A stretch of DNA of 64,000 nucleotides from Leisingera aquaemixtae. GTDB lineage: Bacteria > Pseudomonadota > Alphaproteobacteria > Rhodobacterales > Rhodobacteraceae. A model generated the notes under the pieces. That model searched no databases. It worked only from the letters and a program-made list of their open reading frames with translations, and had not been told where the DNA came from. This document shows, in pieces, positions 23,614-33,449 of this stretch (position 1 is the first letter of the stretch; each line of letters starts with the position of its first letter). A program made the position numbers and the translations under genes. Where the stretch lies: assembly GCF_001458395.1 (NCBI RefSeq), contig NZ_CYSR01000002.1, positions 248,001 to 312,000 of the forward strand. The letters run 5' to 3'.

Positions 23614-23881
23614 TCCCGTGCTTCGTCAATGCTGCTATGCAGCATCTGCATGGGTGATGTATGGGTATGTAACTGGAATATGACAATAATTTCGGCAACG
23701 GCTTACGCATCTGTATAATTATGCGGCACCGTGCGGCGGTTTTTGCATGGCGCGCAGTCCCGTCTGTTGACAAGCGCCGCCGCCGGTCCCCGCGGCCCGC
23801 GTGCGGCAATCGGGCCCGGCGGGTTTCACGCGCCGCCGCCGCCGCATATATAAGGCGCGAAGAACACGCAGGAGAGCAGTC

Positions 23882-24946
23882 ATGCCGGTCACCCAGGATC
23901 AGATTCACGCAGTGCTGGAGCGGCTGGCCCTGCCGGACGGCGGCACGCTGGTGTCGCGCGACATGCTGCGGGCGCTGCGCATCGAAGGCAGCAGGGTCAG
24001 CTTCGTGATCGAGGCCCCGAGCCTTGAGATCGCCAAGCTGATGGAGCCGCTGCGCAAGGCGGCCGAGGCGGCGGTGCTCTCGCTTGACGGTGTCGAAGCC
24101 GTCTCCGCCGCGCTGACCGCCCACGCCCCGCAGCAGCCCGCGCCCAGCCTCAAGGTCGGCGGCCACCCGAAACCGCAGGCGGAGCCGCTGAAGCCCGCAG
24201 GTGTCAAGCGCATCCTGGCCATTGCCTCCGGCAAGGGCGGGGTGGGGAAGTCCACCATTTCGTCGAACCTGGCCGTAGCGCTGGCCCGGCAGGGCCGCAA
24301 GGTGGGCCTCCTGGATGCCGATATCTACGGCCCCTCCCAGCCCCGGATGATGGGCGCCGCGGGCCGTCCCGCCAGCCCCGACGGCAAGACCATCGAGCCG
24401 CTGCACGCGCATGGGGTCACGCTGATGTCGATCGGCTTCATGCTGGAGGAGGGCAAGGCGGTGGTCTGGCGCGGCCCGATGCTGATGGGCGCGCTGCAGC
24501 AGATGCTGGGCCAGGTGAACTGGGGCGAGCTGGACGTGCTGATCGTCGACCTGCCGCCCGGCACCGGCGATGTGCAGCTGACGCTCTGCACCAAGGCGGA
24601 GCTGTCCGGCGCCATCGTTGTTTCCACCCCGCAGGACGTGGCGCTGCTGGACGCGCGCAAGGCGCTGGACATGTTCAACACGCTGAAGACCCCGGTGCTG
24701 GGGCTGATCGAGAACATGTCTTTCTTCACCTGCCCGGACTGCGGCGGCGAGCATCACATCTTCGGCCACGGCGGCGTCGCGGCTGAGGCCGAGACTCTGG
24801 GCCTGCCGCTCCTGGGCGCGCTGCCGATAGATCTGGAAACCCGGCTGGCGGGCGACAGCGGCACGCCCGTCGCGGCGGGGGGGGGGGCAATGGCCCAGGC
24901 CTATGCCCGGATCGCGGAAGGTCTGGTCCGGGGCGGCATGGCCTGA
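23882..24946 (+). CDS. mrp: Mrp/ApbC/NBP35 family Fe-S cluster carrier ATPase
   Basis: The 354-residue P-loop protein carries or inserts [4Fe-4S] clusters in the cytoplasm. An N-terminal MIP18/DUF59-like domain (about 1-90) precedes the ParA-type ATPase: deviant Walker [48 protein letters not shown] and the cluster-binding [16 protein letters not shown] (CxxC). The ATG at 23882 matches the family start; GGAG lies upstream. An 11-G homopolymer (24877-24887) lies inside the last 20 codons. It is monocistronic. Confidence 0.95.
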   Translation: MPVTQDQIHAVLERLALPDGGTLVSRDMLRALRIEGSRVSFVIEAPSLEIAKLMEPLRKAAEAAVLSLDGVEAVSAALTAHAPQQPAPSLKVGGHPKPQAEPLKPAGVKRILAIASGKGGVGKSTISSNLAVALARQGRKVGLLDADIYGPSQPRMMGAAGRPASPDGKTIEPLHAHGVTLMSIGFMLEEGKAVVWRGPMLMGALQQMLGQVNWGELDVLIVDLPPGTGDVQLTLCTKAELSGAIVVSTPQDVALLDARKALDMFNTLKTPVLGLIENMSFFTCPDCGGEHHIFGHGGVAAEAETLGLPLLGALPIDLETRLAGDSGTPVAAGGGAMAQAYARIAEGLVRGGMA

Positions 24947-25002
24947 GGCCCCGCGGGCACGCACAAATTCTCTCTAGTATATGATGGCGCCTTGCGCCGG
25001 AT

Positions 25003-25035
25003 GGCCCGCCCCCTGTGGCGGGCCTTCTGCTGTTT
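25003..25035 (+). terminator. Terminator of mrp
   Basis: GGCCCGCC / GGCGGGCC (25003-25010 and 25017-25024) followed by TTCTGCTGTTT. Confidence 0.7.
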
Positions 25036-25056
25036 GCGGCCCTTATGGGCGCTGAT

Positions 25057-25187
25057 GGGACAGGCTGCCGGTTCTGGGACCGCATGGGACAGGCCGCCCG
25101 GGACTAAGGCGCGTTGGGCGGGCGGGATCCCATGGGATCGCTGGGAATTCACGGGATCTGCGGGAAATCATGGGCGCCATGGGAAAT
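25057..25187. promoter_or_regulatory. GGGA repeat array upstream of the dcw cluster, probable MraZ sites
   Basis: GGGA (or GGGC once) begins at 25057, 25076, 25086, 25100, 25124, 25134, 25143, 25153, 25162, 25172 and 25181. From 25124 on the spacing alternates 10 and 9 bases, i.e. a 19-bp unit repeated more than three times. MraZ of E. coli binds TGGGN repeats spaced 10 bp upstream of its own gene; a second pair (25340 and 25350) lies nearer the promoter. Confidence 0.6.
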
Positions 25188-25289
25188 CATGGCCCTTTTC
25201 ACCGTCCATTCCCTCTTGCCAGCACGAATCATCCCGTGCTGAAACGCTGGCAAAGCGATTTTCTGGTGCAAAGGCGCAGGCTGATTTGC

Positions 25290-25304
25290 GAACGTTAAGC
25301 GAAC
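25290..25304. promoter_or_regulatory. LexA-type box in the dcw leader region
   Basis: GAAC-gttaagc-GAAC matches GAAC-N7-GAAC exactly. It lies between the two GGGA clusters, about 500 bases before mraZ and about 230 before the likely start of the leader RNA. Confidence 0.45.
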
Positions 25305-25339
25305 ATCGGTGGAATCTGCGAGTCTCCCGCCGGAATCGC

Positions 25340-25353
25340 GGGAAACTATGGGA
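25340..25353. promoter_or_regulatory. Promoter-proximal GGGA pair, probable MraZ site
   Basis: CGGGAAACTATGGGA places two GGGA motifs 10 bp apart, and a related CGGAA lies 9 bp earlier. TTGTAG and TATATG follow at 25360 and 25380, though their 14-bp spacing is short for a sigma70 promoter. Confidence 0.55.
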
Positions 25354-25504
25354 AAAAAATTGTAGCTGCAACTCCCCTCTATATGTTGTGTTTGCGCTGG
25401 CTTTTCTTACAACAAATTCCGAATTTGGCCCCAAATGGGCCGCGAATCTGGGCCGAATCTTCGGATTCACTGTCAAGAGCTTGGCGGTTTTGGGCAGAAA
25501 ACAG

Positions 25505-25531
25505 TTGCAGGGCCATCAATTCCCATAGTAT
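25505..25531 (+). promoter_or_regulatory. Possible promoter of the mraZ leader RNA
   Basis: TTGCAG (25505-25510) and TAGTAT (25526-25531) are 15 bases apart and would start RNA near 25538, giving about 215 bases to the terminator. The spacing is below optimum. Confidence 0.3.
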
Positions 25532-25537
25532 CCCTGT

Positions 25538-25752
25538 TTTATCAGATGAGACGAGGGACGGGGCGCCAAACGACCCCAAGCCAAAAAAACAAAACAAGCA
25601 GGTTTCATACAGGCCTTCGCTTTCATCGAACCAAGAGATCCGGCGCGCGAGCGAGCAGACATCCCCCCAGGTGGCGCGCGCAGTCGGACATCCCGCAAAG
25701 CGGGCCAGGGCGGCGGGTTGATCAGTGGCAGCAGATCAACCCGCCCCTTTTC
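25538..25752 (+). ncRNA. mraZ leader RNA, UpsM-like
   Basis: No protein is recognisable between mrp and mraZ, but a strong terminator at 25713-25752 ends a transcript that begins after the dcw promoter region. In Rhodobacter sphaeroides the abundant sRNA UpsM (about 200 bases) arises from the 5' UTR of mraZ in this way. Position, terminator and approximate length agree; the primary sequence was not compared and the 5' end is estimated. Confidence 0.6.
25713..25752 (+). terminator. Terminator within the mraZ 5' leader
   Basis: A perfect 11-bp stem GCGGGTTGATC/GATCAACCCGC (25713-25723 and 25734-25744) is followed by CCCTTTTCATT. Because the dcw genes start 50 bases downstream, read-through must occur or a second promoter must exist. 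Confidence 0.9.
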
Positions 25753-25800
25753 ATTCTGGGGGACGGATTAACGCGAGGGACGCGCGAAAAGGACGGGAAA

Positions 25801-26304
25801 TTGGGCCGCAGGTTCAGAGGCGAAAGCCACCACAAGGTGGACAGCAAGGGGCGGGTGTCAATCCCCGCCTCCTTTCGCCGTGTGCTGGAGGCCGCCGATC
25901 CGAGCTGGCAGCCGGGCCAGAACCCCGAACTGGTGATCGTTTACGGCGACCATCGCCGCAATTTCCTGGAATGCTATACTATCGAGGCGATCGAAGAGGT
26001 TGACGCCAAGATCGACCAGCTGCCGCGCGGCTCAATGCAGCGCAAGATGCTGCAGCGCATGTTCCACGGCCAGTCCTTCCCGACCAATGTGGATGAGACC
26101 GGCCGCCTGGTGCTGCCCGCCAAGCTGCGCCAGAAGATTGATCTGGAGGCCGAGGCCTTTTTCATCGCCGCGGGCGACACCTTCCAGATCTGGAAGCCGG
26201 AGACCTACGAGGAAGAGGAACTGGCCCAGGCTGAAGAATGGATGGACGAGCTGCCCGAGGGCTTCGATCCGATGGAATTCCTAGATGGCGCCGGGAGCGC
26301 TTGA
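25801..26304 (+). CDS. mraZ: Transcriptional regulator MraZ
   Basis: MraZ is a ring-forming AbrB-like DNA-binding protein that represses the dcw operon. The 167-residue protein carries two MraZ repeats: FRGESHHKVDSKGRVSIPASFRRVL and, about 75 residues later, GQSFPTNVDETGRLVLPAKLRQKI, each with the DxxGR signature. The acidic tail EEEELAQAEEWMDELPEGFD is long. The likely start is TTG at 25801 (LGRRFRGESHH) because AAGGA ends 7 bases before it; no ATG is near. It is 3 bases upstream of rsmH. Confidence 0.93.
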   Translation: MGRRFRGESHHKVDSKGRVSIPASFRRVLEAADPSWQPGQNPELVIVYGDHRRNFLECYTIEAIEEVDAKIDQLPRGSMQRKMLQRMFHGQSFPTNVDETGRLVLPAKLRQKIDLEAEAFFIAAGDTFQIWKPETYEEEELAQAEEWMDELPEGFDPMEFLDGAGSA

Positions 26305-26307
26305 GAC

Positions 26308-27300
26308 ATGACCCAGGACCAGAACGCTGCCAATGGTCCCCACATCCCCGTTCTTCTGCGGCCGCTCCTGCAGGCGGTTGCCCCTGTCACCGGCCGCTGG
26401 CTGGATGGCACCTTCGGCGCCGGCGGCTACACCCGGGGCCTGCTGGAGGCCGGGGCGGAGCAGGTGATCGGCGTCGACCGCGACCCGCTGGCCTTTGAAC
26501 TCGCAAAACCCTGGGCAGGAGAGTACGGCGACCGCCTGATCCTGCAGCCCGGCGTGTTCTCCCGCATGGATGAATACGCCCAGGACCTCGACGGCGTGGT
26601 GCTGGACCTTGGCGTCTCCTCAATGCAGCTGGACCTGGCCGAACGCGGCTTCTCCTTCATGAAGGACGGCCCCCTGGACATGCGGATGTCGCAGTCCGGC
26701 CCCTCCGCCGCCGACCTGATCGCGGAGCTGACCGAAGCTCAGATCGCCGATATCCTGTTCCACTACGGCGAGGAGCGCGCCAGCCGCCGCATCGCCAAAG
26801 CCATCGTCCGCGAGCGCGAGATCGAGCCGATCACCACCACCCTGCGCCTTGCGGGCATCATCGAGAGCTGCCTGCCGCGCCCCAAGCCCGGCCAGTCGCA
26901 CCCCGCGACCCGCAGCTTCCAGGGCCTGCGCATCGCGGTGAACGCCGAATATGAGGAGCTGTTCGAGGGCCTCCTGGCCGCCGAACGGGCGCTGAAACCC
27001 GGTGGTCTGCTGGCGGTCGTGACCTTCCACTCGGTCGAGGACCGCATGGTCAAACGCTTCTTCCAGCACCGCGCAGGCAAGACCGGCCGCGCCAACCGCT
27101 ATGCGCCGGAGCAGGAAGAAACCCCCGCCCAGTTCGAGCTGGTCACCCGCAAGGCGGTGGGGCCGGACGATCAGGAGCTGGCCGAGAACCCGCGCTCCCG
27201 TTCCGCCCGCCTGCGGGTCGGGCGCCGCACCGATGCCGCACCGGGGCCGATCTCGGCCAAGGAGCTTGGAATGCCGCAGCTGAAAGAGACGCGTAAATGA
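26308..27300 (+). CDS. rsmH: 16S rRNA (cytosine(1402)-N(4))-methyltransferase
   Basis: RsmH methylates C1402 in the ribosomal P site using AdoMet. The 330-residue protein starts with [13 protein letters not shown], has the AdoMet loop [54 protein letters not shown] and the C-terminal [16 protein letters not shown] and [12 protein letters not shown]. It is second in the dcw cluster and its stop overlaps the ftsL start (ATGA). Confidence 0.97.
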   Translation: MTQDQNAANGPHIPVLLRPLLQAVAPVTGRWLDGTFGAGGYTRGLLEAGAEQVIGVDRDPLAFELAKPWAGEYGDRLILQPGVFSRMDEYAQDLDGVVLDLGVSSMQLDLAERGFSFMKDGPLDMRMSQSGPSAADLIAELTEAQIADILFHYGEERASRRIAKAIVREREIEPITTTLRLAGIIESCLPRPKPGQSHPATRSFQGLRIAVNAEYEELFEGLLAAERALKPGGLLAVVTFHSVEDRMVKRFFQHRAGKTGRANRYAPEQEETPAQFELVTRKAVGPDDQELAENPRSRSARLRVGRRTDAAPGPISAKELGMPQLKETRK

Positions 27301-27647
27301 AGACCCTGCTGTATGCCGCAACTTGTCTGGCTGTGTTTGGCCTTGCCTTTTGGGCCTACCGCGAAAATTACGCCACCCAGCAAGTGCTGAAGGAAACCCG
27401 CGCCCTGCAGCAGCAGATCGGCGCGGCGCAGGTCCGGCTCAGCGTGCTGCGCGCCGAATGGGCCTACTTGAACCGCCCGCAGCGGCTGCGCGATCTGGCG
27501 GATATCAACTTCGACCGCCTTGGCCTCCTGCCGCTGCGCCCGGATCAGTTCGGGCGGGTGGATGAGGTCTCCTACCCGGTGCTGCCGGATCTGGAGATCA
27601 CCAACGAGGTCGAAGTTTCCGGCCTGAATGTGAGGACGCAGCCATGA
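27297..27647 (+). CDS. ftsL: Cell division protein FtsL
   Basis: The 116-residue bitopic protein links FtsQ/FtsB to FtsW/FtsI. A transmembrane helix (about 4-21) is followed by a coiled coil ([35 protein letters not shown]) and the conserved short [14 protein letters not shown] segment, then a divergent tail. Identification rests on position between rsmH and ftsI plus this layout. It overlaps both neighbours by 4 bases. Confidence 0.9.
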   Translation: MKTLLYAATCLAVFGLAFWAYRENYATQQVLKETRALQQQIGAAQVRLSVLRAEWAYLNRPQRLRDLADINFDRLGLLPLRPDQFGRVDEVSYPVLPDLEITNEVEVSGLNVRTQP

Positions 27648-29428
27648 TCCGCACACCGCTCCGCCCGCTGGCCCGTGTCCTGCACGCCCGCGCAACCGGC
27701 GCGAACCCGGACGCGATCGAACGCGAAAACCTCAGCCTGCGCCACCAGGAGATGCAGGTGCAGGCCCGCCAGCGCGCCGAGGGGCGGCTCCTGGTGCTGG
27801 GCCTGTTCTTTGTCTGCGCCTTCGGGGCGATCATTGCCCGCATGGCGATGACCGCGGTGTCCGAACCGGCCGAGCCTGTGGCAAGCGTGCCGGGCAGCGC
27901 CATCGCCATGCAGCGCGCCGATATCGTCGACCGCGAAGGGCGCCTGCTGGCCACCAATTTCGAAACCCATTCCCTTTATGCTCAGCCGCCGCAGATGATC
28001 GACCCCATTGGGGCGGCGGAAAAGCTGGTGGAGATCTTCCCCGACCTCGACCGCGAGCGGCTGATCAAGGATTTCACCGGCAAGCGCAAGTTTTTGTGGG
28101 TAAAGAAGAAAATCAGCCCCGAACAGCTTCAGGCGGTGCATGACATCGGCGATCCCGGCCTGATGTTCGGCCCGCGCGAAATGCGGCTTTACCCGAACGG
28201 CAGCCTCGCCGCGCATGTGCTGGGCGGCGCCGGTTTCGGCAAGGAGGGTGTGAACGCCGCCGAGGTGATCGGCGTTGCCGGCGTGGAGCGCCAGTTCGAC
28301 GACTACCTGCGCGACCCGGCCAACGCGGGCAAGCCGCTGCAACTGTCGCTGGACCTCACCGTGCAGGCGGCAGCCGAGCAGGTGCTTTACGGCGGCATGA
28401 AGCTGATGAACGCCAAGGGCGCCACCTCGATCCTGATGGACACTCATACGGGCGAGGTGATCTCGGTGGTCTCCTTCCCGGACTTCGATCCCAACGACCG
28501 GCCGCGCCCGCCGACCTCCGGGTTCGACCCCTCCGACAGCCCGCTGTTCAACCGCGCGGTGCAGGGCGTGTATGAGCTTGGCTCCACCTTCAAGATCTTC
28601 ACCGCCGCGCAGGCGATGGATCTGGGGCTGGTGGGTGCCGACACCGTGATCGACACCCGCGGGCCGCTGCGCTGGGGCCGCTTTGCGATCCGCGATTTCC
28701 GCAACTACGGCAACGAGATGTCGGTGACCAAGATCATCGTCAAATCCTCCAACATCGGCACCGCGCGGCTGGCGCAGCAAATCGGGGTGGAGCGGCAGAA
28801 GAGTTTCCTCCAGACGATGGGTATGCTGGACCCGACCCCGTTTGAAATCTCCGAAGCAGCAGGCGGAAAACCCCTCCTGCCGGCCAACTGGTCGGAGCTG
28901 TCGGCGATGACCATTTCCTACGGCCACGGCATCTCCACCACGCCGATGCATCTGGCGGCGGGCTATGCCGCGGTGGCCAACGGCGGCCGCTACGTGGCGC
29001 CGACGATTCTGAAGCGGAACGGCGCGCAGCTGGGCCAGCGGGTGATGAGCGAGGCCTCCGCCGCCGCCGCGCGCAAGATGTTGCGCAAGGTGGTCAGCGA
29101 AGGCACCGCATCTTTTGCCGAGGTCGAGGGCTATCAGGTGGGCGGCAAAACCGGCACCGCCGACAAGCCCAAGCCCCGCGGCGGCTATTACGAGGACAAG
29201 GTGATCGCCACTTTTGCCTCTATTTTCCCGGCACATGACCCCAAATACGTGCTGATCGTGACGCTGGACGAACCCTCCATCATCGCCCACGGCGAGGAGC
29301 GCCGCACAGCCGGCTGGACTGCCACCCCGGTGGCGGCGGAGATGATCGGCCGCGTCGCGCCGCTCTTGGGCCTGCGTCCGCAAGTTGAACCCGCAGAGGT
29401 GACTGGTATAACCCTCACCTCGAACTAA
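27644..29428 (+). CDS. ftsI: Septal peptidoglycan transpeptidase, penicillin-binding protein FtsI/PBP3
   Basis: FtsI crosslinks septal peptidoglycan with FtsW. The 594-residue protein has one transmembrane segment (about 46-66), a PBP dimerisation domain with DIVDREGRLLATN, and a transpeptidase domain with GSTFKIF (active-site Ser about 314), KSSN (about 367) and GGKTGTAD (about 501). The C-terminus lacks obvious PASTA repeats, as in other proteobacteria. It is 19 bases upstream of murE. Confidence 0.97.
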   Translation: MIRTPLRPLARVLHARATGANPDAIERENLSLRHQEMQVQARQRAEGRLLVLGLFFVCAFGAIIARMAMTAVSEPAEPVASVPGSAIAMQRADIVDREGRLLATNFETHSLYAQPPQMIDPIGAAEKLVEIFPDLDRERLIKDFTGKRKFLWVKKKISPEQLQAVHDIGDPGLMFGPREMRLYPNGSLAAHVLGGAGFGKEGVNAAEVIGVAGVERQFDDYLRDPANAGKPLQLSLDLTVQAAAEQVLYGGMKLMNAKGATSILMDTHTGEVISVVSFPDFDPNDRPRPPTSGFDPSDSPLFNRAVQGVYELGSTFKIFTAAQAMDLGLVGADTVIDTRGPLRWGRFAIRDFRNYGNEMSVTKIIVKSSNIGTARLAQQIGVERQKSFLQTMGMLDPTPFEISEAAGGKPLLPANWSELSAMTISYGHGISTTPMHLAAGYAAVANGGRYVAPTILKRNGAQLGQRVMSEASAAAARKMLRKVVSEGTASFAEVEGYQVGGKTGTADKPKPRGGYYEDKVIATFASIFPAHDPKYVLIVTLDEPSIIAHGEERRTAGWTATPVAAEMIGRVAPLLGLRPQVEPAEVTGITLTSN

Positions 29429-29447
29429 TCCAGGGTAGAGGGCCGCC

Positions 29448-30935
29448 ATGAGCAGCAGCAGACCAGACCAGCCTCTCAGCCAATTGGGGCTGACCGCCCG
29501 CGGCGGCGCCGACCCGCAGATCCGCGGGCTGGCGGTGGACAGCCGCGAGGTGCGCGACGGGTACCTTTTTGCGGCCCTTCCGGGCAGCCAGGTGCATGGC
29601 GCCAAATTCATCCCTGCCGCGCTGGAAAAGGGCGCCTCTGCGATCCTGACCGACGCCGCGGGCGCAGGCATCGCCGCCAAGGTGCTGGACGAAAGCCACG
29701 CCGCTTTGGTGGTGGTCGAAGACCCGCGCCAGACGCTGGCCTATGCCGCCGCGCTGTGGTTCGGCGGCCAGCCGCAGACCGTGGTGGCGGTGACCGGCAC
29801 CAACGGCAAGACCTCGGTCGCGACCTTCGTGCGCCAGATCTGGACCGAGCTGGGCCATGAGGCCGTCAACATGGGCACCACCGGCATCGAAGGCGCCTGG
29901 AGCTATCCGCTGGCCCACACCACGCCGGAACCCATCACGCTTCACCGCGCATTGGCCGCTGCGGCAGATGCGGGTGTCACCCATGCGGCGATGGAGGCGT
30001 CCTCGCACGGGCTGGATCAGCGCCGCCTGGACGGGGTGCAGCTGGCCGCTGCGGGCTTCACCAATTTCACCCAGGACCATCTGGACTATCACGAGACGTT
30101 TGAGGCCTATTTTGCCGCCAAGGCGGGCCTGTTCCGCCGGGTGCTGCCGGACGAGGGTGTCGCAGTCATCAACATGAACGACCCCCGCGGGGCGGAAATG
30201 CGCGCTGTGGCCGCCGCCCGCGGGCAGGAGGTGATCAGCGTGGGCCGGGGGCTGGGCGACCTCAGCCTGCTGGGCCTGCGCTATGACGGCACCGGCCAGG
30301 ACATGCGCTTTGCCTGGCATGACAAGCCGTTTCAGGTGCGCCTCAACCTCATCGGCGGCTTCCAGGCGGAAAACGTGCTGCTCGCTTGCGGGCTGGTGAT
30401 CGCCGGCGGCGAGGACCCGGAGCGGGTGTTTGAGACCCTGCAGCATCTGACCACCGTGCGCGGCCGGATGCAGCTGGCGGCGGAGCGCGACAATGGCTCT
30501 GCCGTGTTTGTCGACTATGCCCACACACCCGACGCGGTCGCCAGCGCCATCAAGGCGCTGCGCCCGCATGTGCTGGGCCGGCTGATCGCCATCGTCGGCG
30601 CCGGCGGCGACCGGGACACCACCAAGCGGCCCCTGATGGGGCAGGCGGCGCATGAGAACGCCGATGTGGTGATCGTCACCGACGACAACCCCCGCAGCGA
30701 GGATCCGGCAGTGATCCGTGCCGCAGTGAAGGGCGGCGCGCCGGACTGTATCGAGATTGGCGACCGCGCCGAGGCGATCCTGCGCGGCGCCGACATGCTG
30801 GGGCCGGGCGATGCGCTGATCATCTGCGGCAAGGGGCATGAGACCGGCCAGACCGTGGGCGACACGGTGCTGCCCTTTAACGATGTGGAGCAGGCCAGCA
30901 TTGCCGTGGCCGCGCTGGACGGGAGGATGGCATGA
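29448..30935 (+). CDS. murE: UDP-MurNAc-L-Ala-D-Glu:meso-diaminopimelate ligase
   Basis: MurE adds the third stem-peptide residue. The 495-residue protein has the Mur ligase ATP loop AVTGTNGKTSVATF (about 112-125), the central GTTGIEGAW and MEASSHGLDQRRLDG motifs, and DYAHTPDAV. VTDDNPRSEDP (about 408-418) carries the DNPR motif that selects meso-diaminopimelate. Its stop overlaps the murF start by 4 bases. Confidence 0.97.
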   Translation: MSSSRPDQPLSQLGLTARGGADPQIRGLAVDSREVRDGYLFAALPGSQVHGAKFIPAALEKGASAILTDAAGAGIAAKVLDESHAALVVVEDPRQTLAYAAALWFGGQPQTVVAVTGTNGKTSVATFVRQIWTELGHEAVNMGTTGIEGAWSYPLAHTTPEPITLHRALAAAADAGVTHAAMEASSHGLDQRRLDGVQLAAAGFTNFTQDHLDYHETFEAYFAAKAGLFRRVLPDEGVAVINMNDPRGAEMRAVAAARGQEVISVGRGLGDLSLLGLRYDGTGQDMRFAWHDKPFQVRLNLIGGFQAENVLLACGLVIAGGEDPERVFETLQHLTTVRGRMQLAAERDNGSAVFVDYAHTPDAVASAIKALRPHVLGRLIAIVGAGGDRDTTKRPLMGQAAHENADVVIVTDDNPRSEDPAVIRAAVKGGAPDCIEIGDRAEAILRGADMLGPGDALIICGKGHETGQTVGDTVLPFNDVEQASIAVAALDGRMA

Positions 30936-32332
30936 CGCTCTGGACCGCAAATGAGGCCGCCGCTGCCACCGGCGGGCGGGCGCAGGGGGACTGGGCTGTC
31001 TCCGGCCTGTCGATCGACACCCGGACCATCGCGCCCGGCGATCTGTTCGTGGCCCTGAAAGCCGCGCGCGACGGCCATGACTTCGTGGCGCAGGCGCTGG
31101 AGAAGGGCGCAGGCGCGGCGCTGGTTTCCCGTGTGCCTGAGGGTGTTCCAGCGGATGCGCCGCTTCTGATCGTGGACGATGTGCAGGCGGGGCTGGAGGC
31201 CTTGGGCAAGGCCTCGCGCGCCCGCACGGACGCCAAGGTCGTGGCCGTCACCGGCTCGGTCGGCAAGACCTCGACCAAGGAAATGCTGGCGCGGATGCTG
31301 TCGGATCAGGGCCGCACCCATGCCGCGGTCGCCAGCTACAACAACCACTGGGGCGTGCCGCTGACTTTGGCGCGGATGCCGCGCGATGCCGAATATGCGG
31401 TGATCGAGATCGGCATGAACCACCCGGGCGAGATCGCGCCGCTCGCAATACAGGCGCGCCCGCATGTGGCGATGGTGACCACTGTCGCCGCGGTGCATCT
31501 GGAGGCGTTTGAAAACGTCGAGGGCATCGCCCGCGAGAAAGCCGCGATCATGGAAGGGCTGGAGCCCGGCGGCGTGGCGGTGCTGAACGCTGATGTCGCC
31601 GAAGCGCATGTGCTGCGCGATGTGGCCTCAGATCTGGGCGTCTCTGCCCGCTGGTTCGGCGAGAGCGCTTCTGACTACACCCTGCACTCTGCCGGGATCG
31701 AAGGCGAGGAGACCGTCGCCCGCGCCACCGCAAACGGACGGGAAGTAGAGCTGCATATTCAATCGCTTGGCGCGCATTTTGCGATGAACGCCTTGGGCGC
31801 GCTGGCCTGTGTCGAGGCGCTGGGGGCTGATCCGGTCAAAGCAGCCGGAAGCCTCGCCCTGTGGTCGCCGGTCAAGGGCCGCGGCGTGCGCGAGGCGGTC
31901 CGGCTGGCGGGCGGCGAGATCACCCTGCTGGACGACAGCTACAACGCCAATCCGACCTCGATGGCGGCGGCGCTGGCGGTGCTGGCGGCCACGCCGGGGC
32001 AGGGCCGCAGGGTCGCCTATGTCGGCGACATGAAGGAGCTTGGCCCGCAGGAAGTGGAACAGCACGCCGGGCTGGCGGATCTGGACGCGGTCAAAGGTAT
32101 CGACAAGATCCACTGCATCGGCCCGCTGATGCGGGCGCTGCACAAGGCCCTGCCGGAAGGCAAACGCGGCGGCTGGTATCAGACCAGCGACGAGGCGGTG
32201 CCCGGGCTGGCAGGCGAAATCCAAGGCGGCGATATCGTGCTGGCCAAGGGCTCTTTGAGCATGGCGCTGGCCAAGATCGTTGACGGCATCCGCGAAATGG
32301 GTCAATCCGGCCCCAACTCAGAAAACGCTTAA
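30932..32332 (+). CDS. murF: UDP-MurNAc-tripeptide:D-Ala-D-Ala ligase
   Basis: MurF completes the cytoplasmic pentapeptide precursor. The 466-residue protein shows the N-terminal substrate domain with [25 protein letters not shown], the ATP loop [15 protein letters not shown] (about 104-118), [21 protein letters not shown] and the C-terminal [12 protein letters not shown]. It is translationally coupled to murE and followed by mraY after 22 bases. Confidence 0.97.
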   Translation: MTLWTANEAAAATGGRAQGDWAVSGLSIDTRTIAPGDLFVALKAARDGHDFVAQALEKGAGAALVSRVPEGVPADAPLLIVDDVQAGLEALGKASRARTDAKVVAVTGSVGKTSTKEMLARMLSDQGRTHAAVASYNNHWGVPLTLARMPRDAEYAVIEIGMNHPGEIAPLAIQARPHVAMVTTVAAVHLEAFENVEGIAREKAAIMEGLEPGGVAVLNADVAEAHVLRDVASDLGVSARWFGESASDYTLHSAGIEGEETVARATANGREVELHIQSLGAHFAMNALGALACVEALGADPVKAAGSLALWSPVKGRGVREAVRLAGGEITLLDDSYNANPTSMAAALAVLAATPGQGRRVAYVGDMKELGPQEVEQHAGLADLDAVKGIDKIHCIGPLMRALHKALPEGKRGGWYQTSDEAVPGLAGEIQGGDIVLAKGSLSMALAKIVDGIREMGQSGPNSENA

Positions 32333-32354
32333 GAAAAACGAGGGAAGGGCCAGG

Positions 32355-33437
32355 ATGCTCTATTGGCTGACCGCTTTGTCGGACGGGGGGGATTTTTACA
32401 ACCTGTTCCGCTATATCACATTCCGCGCAGGCGGCGCCTTTTTGACCGCGCTGGTCTTCGGCTTCCTGTTCGGCAAGCCGCTGATCAACGTGCTGCGCAA
32501 GCGGCAGGGCAAGGGCCAGCCGATCCGCAACGACGGGCCGGAGGGGCATTTCTCCAAGGCGGGCACCCCGACCATGGGGGGCTTGCTGATCGTCGGCGCG
32601 CTGCTGACCGCGACGCTGATGTGGGCGCGCTGGGATAACCCCTTTGTCTGGCTGGTTCTGTTTGTGACCATGGCCTATGGCCTCATCGGCTTTGCCGATG
32701 ACTATGCCAAGGTCTCCAAGCAGAACACCAAGGGCGTGCCGGGTAAGGTGCGGCTGCTGCTGGGGGTACTGATCGCGGTGACCGCCTCGCTGTGGGCCGC
32801 GGCCTATCACCCGGAGCCGCTGCAGAACCAGCTGGCGCTGCCGGTGTTCAAGGACACGCTGATCAATCTCGGGATCTTCTACGTGCCGTTTTCGATCTGC
32901 GTCATCGTCGGCGCTGCCAATGCGGTAAACCTGACCGATGGCCTGGACGGGCTGGCGATCATGCCGTCGATGATTGCGGCCGGCACGCTGGGCGTCATCG
33001 CCTATGCGGTGGGGCGGGTCGACTTTACCGAATATCTGGACGTGCACTACGTGCCCGGCACCGGCGAGATCCTGATCTTCACCGCGGCACTGTTCGGCGC
33101 GGGCCTCGGCTTCCTGTGGTACAACGCGCCGCCGGCGGCGGTGTTCATGGGCGACACCGGCTCGCTGGCGCTGGGCGGTGCCCTGGGCGCCATCGCGGTC
33201 GCCACCAAGCATGAGCTGGTTCTGGCCATCGTCGGCGGCCTGTTCGTGGTCGAAGCGCTGTCGGTGATCATCCAGGTGCTCTACTTCAAGCGCACCGGAC
33301 GGCGGGTGTTCCTGATGGCGCCGATCCATCACCACTATGAGAAAAAGGGCTGGGCGGAACCGACCATCGTGATCCGCTTCTGGATCATCTCGCTGATCCT
33401 GGCGATGATCGGCCTGGCAACGCTGAAGGTGCGCTGA
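32355..33437 (+). CDS. mraY: Phospho-MurNAc-pentapeptide transferase (lipid I synthase)
   Basis: MraY transfers phospho-MurNAc-pentapeptide to undecaprenyl phosphate. The 360-residue, ten-helix membrane protein has [12 protein letters not shown], the metal-binding [44 protein letters not shown] and [16 protein letters not shown]. The start is ATG 32355 ([10 protein letters not shown]); an open frame from 32280 overlaps murF. A hairpin 13 bases after the stop and the reversed glsA gene suggest the first dcw transcript may end here. Confidence 0.97.
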   Translation: MLYWLTALSDGGDFYNLFRYITFRAGGAFLTALVFGFLFGKPLINVLRKRQGKGQPIRNDGPEGHFSKAGTPTMGGLLIVGALLTATLMWARWDNPFVWLVLFVTMAYGLIGFADDYAKVSKQNTKGVPGKVRLLLGVLIAVTASLWAAAYHPEPLQNQLALPVFKDTLINLGIFYVPFSICVIVGAANAVNLTDGLDGLAIMPSMIAAGTLGVIAYAVGRVDFTEYLDVHYVPGTGEILIFTAALFGAGLGFLWYNAPPAAVFMGDTGSLALGGALGAIAVATKHELVLAIVGGLFVVEALSVIIQVLYFKRTGRRVFLMAPIHHHYEKKGWAEPTIVIRFWIISLILAMIGLATLKVR

Positions 33438-33449
33438 CGGCAGCGCAGC

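Noticed and set aside
25538-25752. RNase P RNA (rnpB) upstream of mraZ
   Set aside because: rnpB can occur near mraZ, but the conserved GAGGAAAGTCC and ACAGAAACCG words are absent.
25435-25800. N-terminal extension of MraZ from 25435
   Set aside because: The extension would span the leader terminator and has no MraZ similarity; the TTG at 25801 has a well-placed Shine-Dalgarno.
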